A stretch of DNA of 64,000 nt from Liolophura sinensis (lineage: Eukaryota; Mollusca; Polyplacophora; Chitonida; Chitonidae): contig NC_088306.1 of the NCBI RefSeq assembly GCF_032854445.1, positions 2,352,373 to 2,416,372 on the forward strand, read 5' to 3'. The translations under genes were made by a program, and so were the position numbers. Shown here in pieces: positions 55,860 to 64,000 of this stretch (its first letter is position 1; the number at the start of each line of letters is the position of its first letter). The notes under the pieces are model-generated. The model did no database searches. It saw nothing but the letters and a program-made list of their open reading frames with translations, and was not told the origin of the DNA.

Positions 55860-56158
55860 ATGAACTTGCTGCCAAGGAACAGCTGAATCATTCACAAAGA
55901 AATCCATAAATGCATTCCTTATTGCAACAGATTCGTTTCCAGCCCGGTTGCCTGCTCCGGTCATATCTTGCAATCCTTCATTGGGAACATCTTGCGTTTC
56001 CTAGGCTGCAACAAGGTTGTTATCTGTGCAGGAGTGCTTTGACCTTGTACAAAGTTGTGCCGTACACACGAAGCCTTAACGATACTGTTAACCCACTGGG
56101 GTCTTACACCTGGTTTTGTGTGGTATACCCTCCATCGCGCTGCAAGTAAGTTGTAAAA
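55860..56158 (-). pseudogene. Harbinger transposase, C-terminal exon
   Basis: On the minus strand, after a 'cttacttgcag' acceptor, the sequence encodes RWRVYHTKPGVRPQWVNSIVKASCVRHNFVQ, matching the last conserved block of PIF/Harbinger transposases (an RWRI...IVKA...LHN pattern). After a frame change comes NAFMDFFVNDSAVPWQ, the typical C-terminus. Broken by at least one frameshift. Confidence 0.75.
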
Positions 56159-56334
56159 AGTTGACAACTTACAGTGTTCTACATGGAGAGTAAAATCTCT
56201 GTACAGTGTATATACAAAAGCAAACAAACTGCACTGTTTGACGCTACGTTTCTGTGTACATGTATGTGATTTTCCGACACGAGAGTGTAATAAAACATAC
56301 TGAGATATATTTCTGTACTTTTGTTTTAGCGTAA

Positions 56335-56664
56335 ACATATGGCCAGTCTTTGCCTTGGACAAATAACCTCCCTAGATAGAGATCGTTTCATTAAGTCTTT
56401 TTCCACATGGAAAAGAACTTGTTTAAATTGTTCTCTGGTTAGACGAAAGTACTGTTGGGATTTTTCTCCATCCAGCTGCAATTCCGAGACCAAGTTATGG
56501 AAAGCTCCCTGCTGAGCTCTTTGCCGCAAAATACTGTGGACCCACCATCGGTGTTTTCTCTTTTTACGCTTCTTTAGTTGCAACAACTTATATGACATTG
56601 CTATTATGGCAAGGTCTGAATCTTGCTCTAAAGCCACACGTCGTGAAATGGAGGCATGCGACAT
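56335..56664 (-). pseudogene. Harbinger transposase, N-terminal exon
   Basis: ATG at 56,664. Conserved N-terminal features are RKHRWWVHSILRQRAQQGAFHNLVSEL, LDGEKSQQYFRLTREQFKQVL and RLAICLR, which in the family lead into the helix-turn-helix and DDE core. The frame closes right after RLAICLR. The next recognisable block is the C-terminal exon about 180 bases on, so the whole DDE catalytic region is missing. The protein cannot transpose on its own. Confidence 0.85.
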
Positions 56665-56744
56665 GTTTGCTCTGATAAAAACGCACCATGAAAGAAAGAA
56701 AACGCACAGGTTACCGCATAAATGGAATCAGAGAAAGCGCATGC

Positions 56745-56813
56745 CGCATGCCGTATCCGCGTACCGCGTGCCGTATACCGCAAACCGCATACCGCATATA
56801 TGGAATCTCAGCT
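56745..56813 (-). repeat. Right Harbinger terminal/subterminal inverted repeat
   Basis: On the plus strand 'gcatgccgcatgccgtatcc' through 'accgcatatatggaatctca' and 'gct'; the inverse of 54,144-54,205. Its array of ccgtat/ccgcat units is slightly longer than on the left. Confidence 0.9.
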
Positions 56814-56816
56814 TAA

Positions 56817-57188
56817 GAAGTACGAGGGCCAATATTTGTTATGGACCCCTCACTTTTCAGCCCAACCATATAAAATATAAAATTATCAAAATCGACTGTT
56901 GCAGCATTTTCTTAAACCTGTTTTAACACATCAGAAAACCATGATTTCGTTGTTCATATATTTTAATACCAAAAAAAAAACCCATCTTGGCGTTCTTAAT
57001 CAAATCTGGAATGTATGATTTTATAAATTGTAACATCATGCAGTGTAACTGATCATGTGATAATCATGTGGGCCCTATGTCTACAAAAAGGTCCTGTGCC
57101 CTGTTAAATGAAAACTGCAAGTATATCACTGTTCATATCAATAATTGGACAGTCTCATGTTTGTTCAGCAGTAGTTTTGCCTTCCACC
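56817..57188. other. No recognisable gene
   Basis: AT-rich spacer between the Harbinger element and a SINE. Confidence 0.55.
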
Positions 57189-57201
57189 TAAAGGGTGTGC
57201 A

Positions 57202-57451
57202 GAGGCCTCCGTGGCTCAGTCGGTTCGCGCGCTAGCGCAGCGTAATGACCCAGAAGCCTCTCACCAATGCGGTCGCTGTGAGTTCAAGACCAGCTCATGC
57301 TGCCTTCCTCTCCGGCCGTACGTGGGAAGGTCTGTCAGCAACCTGCGGATGGGCGTGGGTTTCCCCCCATCCACCATAATGCTGCCCGCCGTCGTATAAG
57401 TGAAATATTCTTGAGTACTGCGTAAAACACCAATCAAAAATCAAAAATCAA
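57202..57451 (+). mobile_element. SINE, full length, plus strand; 13-bp duplication
   Basis: Head with A box, B-box-like 'gagttcaagacc', body with a short deletion around 'gtttccccccatccacc' (the inverted cccgggc...gcccgg segment is lost), tail motif and '(aatca)n' end. Direct repeats 'taaagggtgtgca' at 57,189-57,201 and 57,452-57,464. Confidence 0.95.
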
Positions 57452-57515
57452 TAAAGGGTGTGCATATCAGTATTTCATATCATATGTGGAAAAAGTCTGT
57501 GATTAATTTACTAAA

Positions 57516-57772
57516 TATAAACGTCAAGTCCGACATTCCTATACCATTCGTAATCCGTAAAGGGCGTTCCAAGTCGATAATCGCAAGATCCATTTCCACA
57601 ACAACGTTTAACACTAACTCCCGAAGACAAAGGTATGTAAGAAATTATACAAATAGGAAATAAAGCCGGTAACACACAAGAGAGAAGCGGTCATCAGTTT
57701 TCAATGAGGCCGAGCAGACAATGAATATTCCAGGCATGAATTCCATATCAAAGTTCAAATTCGTAGTCTGTG
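57516..57772 (+). repeat. Dispersed repeat family X, copy 6
   Basis: The closest relative of 24,286-24,520; the longest and best-conserved pair in the family. It has a short 'gaagaca' insertion relative to it. Confidence 0.8.
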
Positions 57773-57942
57773 GTTTACCACAGGCATGTGCATTGCTTTC
57801 CTTCACCCATTAAACTGACCCCCGTGGTAAAACTATCAATCAAAAATTCTCCAGTATGGCATTGAACAACTATCAAGTAAATGCCTGCAGGTGCAGTATC
57901 ACGTGAAAGCATAACTAACATTCATTTAATATATTTTCAGGT

Positions 57943-60305
57943 GCCAATCATGGCCAAGATCATAAAGGTGTTTTCTGCCGACAAACAGAGAAAGAAAAAC
58001 TGTATATTTGAGGAACTGGAACGTTTCAAGACCACAGGTGAGAAAGCTTAAAAGTGACACATCTTCAGTCCAGCGCCTTCCGCTACCTTAATAAATTGAC
58101 AGTGACAGTGGTACTCTACTGTTTTGTTTGCAAGTGTCCTGTGGCAATTGACACAAATGGCCTGTGCAAACATTTTAAGTCAAAACATGCTATACATCAT
58201 GTGATAATGGATGTCCAGTGTGGCCAGCCTGATTGTCCTAGAGGTTTCGCTTCTTTCTCCGCTCTGCTAGTGTACATTAATCGGTCCCATGTGGCAAAAT
58301 CTTGGTGTTCAGGAGGGAAAAGTGCCATGTGTGGTGATGGTGACAGACAATACAACTCTGCAAGTGAATATATGGAAACAGACGTATTCACTGGTGATAA
58401 TTTTTGCTTTCAAACAGAAGTGGGGGATGGCTTTAATATTGGTATTGATCTATCAGCATCATGCATGGTTTTAATCACTAGCATGCAGTCAAGACTTGGT
58501 GTAACCCTTTCACTGAACTCAAACTACTGCAGAAAATTTTCATGACGTCTTGATGGATGTGTCAGCAGTTGGAAACAAGTTTTAAAGATGTCTCAAGGTT
58601 TAGGTATTGACAAGACTGTACAATCTGTAGCCACCTGTATGTCAGAATTTTCTGAAATTCCCCTTCACCTTCAAACAATTGACACAGAATACAAAAGACT
58701 GAATTTTCTCAAAGATAAAGGCTATTACTTTGAACTAACAGTGGTTGCTCTGGGGACACACCATGAGAGAAGGTTTGATTCCACTCTTGGATTTACAAAG
58801 AAAGTTCTGGTGGAAGAAACTTTTGAATACGTACAAGTGGAAGTGTTGTTGAGAAGGGTTCTGGAAAACTACACAGTTGCTAAACTGTTTGACAACTCTG
58901 TCCAAAACCAGTCTTGTGGGAAAATTACCGACGTTAAAGATACACCCAGCTTTGTTACACATCCATTTTTCTCCAGCTTTCAAAAATCACTTCAGCTGCA
59001 TCTTTTCATTGATGCTCTTGAAACAACAAATGAACTATGTAGCCACTCATCTGTCTACTAGTTAGAGGGTTTGTATATGGTGATTTGAAATTTTCCTCCG
59101 GTATATCTCTCAAAAGTGAGTAGCATTTTCCTGGTTTCCTTATGGCATTATGAAGATGTGAAACAGTATGGATACGAAAAGTTATTAATACAGTTGTTTC
59201 ATCATCGACTTTGTTGGAAAATGAAGGTTTCTACATACCTATGAACACCACACCCACTCCTATCCGAGGAACTCTTGAACTCTTCTCTGCTGACAGCCTA
59301 GGAGCCCATTCCATATTTGGCTATTTAGAGATCTTTTCAGCACGTTTCAAATTTTGCACGTTTCAAATTTTGTGAGGCAACTAAAGATATGGCACAAGAT
59401 CAATTCTTGGAATCAGATTTTGAGCTCAGAACTAAAGAGTCCTATAACATATGTGCAGCGCTCTGCGCAACCAATGTATGATCCTAGTGAGACTGGTATA
59501 AAGAAGGATTGTGTTTTGAATGACATTCCATCTTTCCATTTGGCAGAGAACTACGCACCTGATGCTATGCATGACTTGCTAGAGGGTATAGTACCACTGG
59601 AATTGAAATTAGTTGTCGATGTGTTGATACAGGAACAGTATTTCACACTGGATGAATTGAATCTTAAAATCCAACACTTCGATTACGGCCCTGCAGACAG
59701 AAACAGTAAACCATCAGTCTAGTGAACGTTTGTGTGCACCAGACCCTTAGTGTTTGATCAGGAATTTACCACTCATTATCGGATCCAAAATTCCGAGAGA
59801 AGAAGATCACGGGTCTCTACTGTTACTCTTGATGCAAATCATGAACATTATCTTTACCCTTGTCATCACACCTGGATTATGTGAATATTTCAGGCAACTG
59901 ATTTGTGACCATCATACCATGTTCAGAAATCTCTTTCCAAACAGACGACTTCTGCCAAAGGATCATTTTCTCATTCACTATGCAAGATGCATGATGCAGG
60001 GAGCAACTGGTAATTACAAGTTCACATCTAAGTGCTTTGTGGTGCACAGCCCAACTGACAATATTCCACAGTTTGGAAAAGTTCTTAGCATTTTATCAAT
60101 TGCGGCAGCCATTTACTTCGTTCTTCAAAGTTATGAAACACTCTGGTTCGATGAACATTTCAATGCTTATGAAATAAAGAAGAATTATGAAACATTCTGC
60201 TTTGCTGCTTCTAGACTTAAGGACTACCATCCTGTGCATTGCCAGGAGATCCTGTCTGAGGGAATGTTGCACCGGTTTTGCAACTTAAGATATCATCTGA
60301 TGTAA
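57943..60305 (+). pseudogene. Spliced zinc-finger/CACTA-like transposase-derived gene, partly broken
   Basis: A first exon (57,943-58,034) lies between an 'atattttcag' acceptor and a 'cacaggtgagaa' donor and encodes MAKIIKVFSADKQRKKN. The frame 58,054-58,545 has two C2H2-type fingers (CFVCKCPV...H..KH and CGQPDCPRGF...H). 58,588-59,061 continues without motif. 59,354-59,722 has NYAPDAMHDLLEGIVPLEL, the Asp-x-Met-His-Asp/LEG block I associate with animal CACTA (EnSpm)-type transposases. 59,754-60,305 has LPKDHFLIHYARCM. Stops and frame changes at about 58,546, 59,062, 59,100-59,350 and 59,723 mean either decay or unseen introns. The order matches large uncharacterised animal proteins of transposon origin. 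The superfamily assignment is from memory and tentative. Confidence 0.5.
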
Positions 60306-60875
60306 CAGGTAAATGGAATTGATTGCATTTTTATTTAAGCGGGCGTGCCTGAAAATTACAAATATTAATATATATGTATAATCATTTTTGTGTGTACATT
60401 GTATCAGTGTTATACCTTTTATTACTCAAAAATTTTATTCTTTTTCTGACCCATTGCTGTATCCAGTTTCACTAACATCATTTAAACTGCCAGACGAGTT
60501 TGACTTGATCCAAAAGCAGCCTAATAGGTTTATAGGTTTCCAGATTTTGAGCACTGACATCTCCACATTTGTTGCAATGTAATGTAGGTCTATTTTCGAG
60601 TAAGGATAATATAAAGTTAATGAACTTGCTGAATATGTATATAAGGACGAATGCTGATGCAAATATTAGGACTTGCTGTGTACAACTGAAAATACAGCTG
60701 TGTTCACAAGTGTAATATGTGAATTTCTTCAGACTGAATATATGCAACTTCCAGAAAGACCTGCCTTCTGGCTTAATTTGCATATGAAAAAACACAAACT
60801 ATATTTTAATTTACTTTTAAGCTGTTCTGAGGCTTAGGTAACTTTACAAATTGGAAACTCTCTTCATTCTTTGCA
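60306..60875. other. Intergenic, nothing recognised
   Basis: AT-rich. Frames of 64-105 codons on both strands overlap each other and carry no motif. Confidence 0.5.
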
Positions 60876-63871
60876 GTGCGAGAGAAGTTTCGTTTGAATG
60901 CAAAGTTAGAAGATTTGAAGTTTTGCAACGGATAATGGTGCTCAAATTGATGACGACAGAGAACTATTATTTTGTATTGAAAGTGGTGCTACTCTGATGG
61001 TTGTTGAGGAACATTGTATTGGTACATGTGTTATAAACTACACATACATTAACAGCGTGTGAAGGTTGGTCAAAGCATAATAATTGATTGATAATGCAAT
61101 TATATTGCTGTGTAAAGTGTCCAGGCATTTGGCACATACTACCTGTGGTGCCTTAAATGTGTATAAAATTACATAAATATAAGACGGAATAGTCACGCGG
61201 CCAACATAGCCAGGGGTGGCAAAAAGCGGAGTTGCTGATAATAGACAATAAAACCAAATTACTGCACATTTTCTCCTCAGTTTGCTAGAATACATGTACA
61301 TAAAATTAAATAATTAGTTTGTTTTGCTGACTAGACAGTCTGCGAGTCTTGTTGTTTCACATGGTTTGGTCTCCAGTATAATAAATTTGTTACACGATAT
61401 GCATGGTGGTAAACAGGATAATAGACTTTTTTATGAAATGGAACAAATGAAAAATGTTGATCTCTAACAAATACCTCCTTGTTTTTACCCCTTTGTAACA
61501 ATGTCTGCCAGAAACCTGTGAATGGTCGTACGTTTCCCCTGGCCTCCGCCCAGAGTCCTCCCGCCATATTTTGAATTGAGTGTAGGTATAGATTCCCAGT
61601 GCCCTGTATGTTGAAAATTATGTCTCCAGTATTACAACTGGTACTGTCTAACCAAACAATATGAACTTTGCCTTCTTCATGTGTATTAATGGATAGATCC
61701 ACCACCTCTGATGCCCCACTCCCCCTTCTCGTGACAACGTTACTTTTCATTCCATTCCAAAGCAATTGTGACGTGAAAGAAAGATTGAACATTTGTAACC
61801 AATGTGTGGGACATCCGGTTGACCTACTTGCAACAATATTGATTATGATTAGTGAAATGCGCGTTCTTGACTGACAGCTCAGAAAGGTCCATGGCTGAAT
61901 ATGTACTTAGTCATTGGCCTACATAATGTCATTATCATGTATGTTTAATCATTTTTTTTCCGTCAGGACTTGATGTGCAGCTCACTTAATCCTTGCAGTC
62001 TACCCCCTTCAACAACATCTAGACCCAATGCATATGCTGGAGGAGAAACCATAAACCGCCCCTGCTCTTTTGATTCTGCTAGCTCTGTTTTTAGCAGCAA
62101 AGATAACCTTATGTATTTCCTTAAACAGCACCCAAAAATGAATGGCATAGAAACAGAGAGAAGCTTGTGTGGCTGGTGGCGTCAGCTTGCTAGGGCAGAT
62201 AACAAACCTAACACCTTCAGTATAATACACCCACCTTGAATCACCTTTCCATAACCACCATGTACAAATTTCTTTTCATGAGATCAAAATTTGTTTATAT
62301 CCAGATGATTGAAGACTTCAAGAAGATCTGTGGTCCTGAATCAGGGGATGCCCTGCTTTCCCATATGACGTTATTGAGCACGAGAATGTTGAGGTTGTGT
62401 GCTGAGTCAGGACAAGTGCTATTCCTCCAGTTATTGGCAGAGAAGGTGAAGAAGATTGTGGGCCCATCTTCCTGTATGCTATGTTTTTGTTGCATTCTTC
62501 CTTATGCCCAATTCTTTGAGTGTGTGCAACACCTACTCTTACCAGTGTCAGGTGTTTATGGTGCATAATATACATTTAAAGTAATAAAATGGTAATAATG
62601 TTTGCAAAAAATTTATAATGTGAAATAAGAACATTGTTTAGCACTACATGTCCCTGGTCACGCATCTATGTGTGTTACCGTTTGTTTGCTCACTTGCCCA
62701 AGCCTATACAATTTCAAGATCTCTTTTGAGTGAATGTAAAGGTTATGAATTCTGTTTTTGATGGTAGGCAACTTGATTATTCATTTGTGCCCATCAAAAA
62801 CAAAATGAAACAAAAACGCATATTTTTGAATGATTGATCTGATAGGTATCACAGGACAATATTACCAATTCACTGCTGAGACCAAATCCAAAACAACCTG
62901 TCTCCGGTAGAGTGTATTTAATTTAACTAATACGAAAGGCACTACTGTGCATATATGCAATTGTTGACAGTGTCTTTATTTTTTTCAGTGAATGTAAATA
63001 TGAAATCTCATATTAGTTTGCATGATTTTCTTTATAACTAAACAGCCATTTTTGTCTGGATGTATAATTAAAGCCTTTAGCCCGGCATGTGCTCTGCAGG
63101 CCTGTCTTCATCTTGTCCCGGCCAGTGGCAAGGATCGGTTGTCTGCAACTGAAGCCTACAAGAAGATTGTTCGGGTTGTTAATGTACGTTCCGAGTTATG
63201 TGGCACAAAAAACTACACCTCACCCGCTTTATAAAATACTATACATTTGCCATTCACTTTCAGTGGCCGACATTCCCAAGGGAATACCGCTTTTTAAACC
63301 TGTTCTTTTTTAAAATGTTATTTATGATTGCAAAAGAAAGACTTATCTTATGTTCTTTTCTAATTTGATGCGTATTTTTTTGCATAGTAATGATGGCTGT
63401 CTAAGCATCATGAATGTACCATAAACCTTAAGTTACTCACCAAATGGCTATTCTTACAGACATGTTTCACGCTATCCGACCCTATACAGAAAGTTAAGGT
63501 AGTAGGGTGGGGATGGCATTTTTTTTGTTTTCTCGTCTGCAGAATTTTATTGAAAAAAAATATCAACAGGTTTTAAGGACGTCCCAGAGATATGTCTTAA
63601 AATACCAACATACATGTCAAATTATCACTTACCCCACCTGAAAGCTATTTTATTTCTTTAATTTCAGCCTTCAGAACCTTTGGAAAGTTTATCAGACAAG
63701 CACACAAGTGAAAGGATCCTTGTTCAAGGTGAAGAGGATGACTACATATATCACATTTCCTGTGAAGGAAATCTGTGTAAGGGCATGCCGACTTTGTTAG
63801 AGACATTAGTTCTTTTGTTTAAGATGTACTGGGTATTTAAGCTCCCCTACCCTTCTATTGTGTCAGTATAA
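60876..63871 (+). pseudogene. Spliced PB1-like companion gene (transposon-associated), tentative
   Basis: Exon-like blocks on the plus strand, most with splice signals. (a) 60,877-61,010 after 'attctttgcag': VREKFRLNAKLEDLKFCN, a frameshift, then DNGAQIDDDRELLFCI and TLMVVEE, resembling a PB1/CIDE-N-type ubiquitin-like fold. (b) 61,968-62,237 after 'tccgtcag', with FLKQHPKMNG. (c) 62,305-62,460, IEDFKKICGPESGDALLSHM. (d) 63,093-63,180 between 'tctgcag' and 'aatgtacgt', ACLHLVPASGKDRLSATEAY. (e) 63,668-63,871 after 'atttcag', ending LLFKMYWVFKLPYP and a stop. Blocks a, d and e occur in this order in uncharacterised animal proteins I recall next to CACTA-like transposases. Joining the exons into one gene is inference. 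Block a is broken. Confidence 0.4.
61501..61572 (+). mobile_element. SINE central fragment inside an intron-like stretch
   Basis: 'gtctgccagaaacctgtgaa', 'tggtcgtacgtttcccctgg' and 'cctccgcccagagtcctccc' follow the SINE body order with many changes; old copy. A 153-codon minus-strand frame at 61,331-61,792 crosses it and is not supported. Confidence 0.6.
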
Positions 63872-64000
63872 TGTGACTGGGTTGGGCGTCAATGTCTGGT
63901 GTCTTAAGTATGATGTTCCAGTGGAGGCAGCACTATGACTGCATAGACTCGCCCTGCCACAAGAACACACTGTATATATAAGGATTCGTCCTCGTCATCA
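63872..64000 (+). mobile_element. Second-type SINE, cut by window end
   Basis: It resembles 51,077-51,302: 'gcagcactatgactgcatag', 'cgccctgccacaagaacaca' and 'ggattcgtcctcgtcat' run in the same order. The 'gactgaaaaa...gacgttaaacc' tail would lie beyond the window. Confidence 0.6.

Larger units (their letters stand above)
54144..56813. mobile_element. PIF/Harbinger DNA transposon, complete ends, TAA duplication
   Basis: A 2,670-bp element. The ends are inverted repeats starting 'agctgagattcc' (54,144 plus; 56,813 minus), flanked by TAA at 54,141-54,143 and 56,814-56,816, the 3-bp duplication typical of Harbinger. Subterminal arrays of inverted 'tacggtatgcgg' variants extend about 60 bases inward on both sides. 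Inside are MADF-type exons on the plus strand and transposase exons on the minus strand, the usual two-gene layout of this superfamily. The catalytic middle of the transposase is gone. Confidence 0.92.

Noticed and set aside
61331-61792. 153-codon minus-strand open frame
   Set aside because: It crosses a diverged SINE fragment in the opposite direction and has no motif. It lies in an intron-like stretch of the plus-strand gene.

Overview
The window looks like eukaryotic, intron-bearing, AT-rich animal DNA dominated by transposable elements in many states of decay. I infer a mollusc (gastropod or bivalve), because the short interspersed elements carry 3' tails of the kind I remember from molluscan genomes (a Pol III head, then a tail ending in a 'gagtacggcgtaaaacacc' type motif) and the LINE tail reads 'gtggcgttaagcc' followed by CATT repeats. 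The species cannot be named from the sequence. I see no intact single-copy host gene that I recognise.

Layout. 1-1,220: no recognisable gene. 1,223-7,070: near full-length minus-strand LINE (ORF1 with zinc knuckles; ORF2 with endonuclease, reverse transcriptase and RNase H). 7.1-16.8 kb: tandem repeats, small dispersed repeats, a LINE 3' end, a SINE and a second, different LINE RNase H relic. 16.97-20.58 kb: plus-strand relic of the first LINE family. 20.8-21.9 kb: Tc1/mariner transposase relic split by a SINE with a clean 11-bp target duplication. 22-27 kb: LINE tail, SINE tail and several dispersed repeats of unknown type. 27.1-30.6 kb: minus-strand LTR-retrotransposon relic (SCAN-like gag piece and a candidate 1.0-kb LTR). 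31-33.3 kb: SINE and a second Tc1/mariner relic. 34.0-34.6 kb: an open SGNH-hydrolase ORF. 34.95-39.09 kb: Ty3/gypsy-type element whose integrase lies upstream of its reverse transcriptase. 39.46-46.1 kb: two head-to-tail minus-strand LINE copies. 46.5-54 kb: SINEs, tandem repeats and unknown sequence. 54.144-56.813 kb: complete-ended PIF/Harbinger element with TAA duplications, MADF exons and a transposase lacking its catalytic middle. 57.9-63.9 kb: two spliced, partly broken genes of transposon character (zinc-finger/CACTA-like transposase, then a PB1-like companion), ending in a SINE cut by the window edge.

The genes do not form a host pathway. They are parts of retrotransposons (target-primed LINEs, SINEs depending on LINE enzymes, LTR elements) and DNA transposons. 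The most interesting items are the gag-protease-integrase-RT order of the 35-39 kb element, two SINE insertions that reused one 13-bp target, a 3'-tail signature shared by one LINE and two SINE types, conserved nested hairpins in the LINE 5' leader, and several dispersed repeat families that I could not assign.
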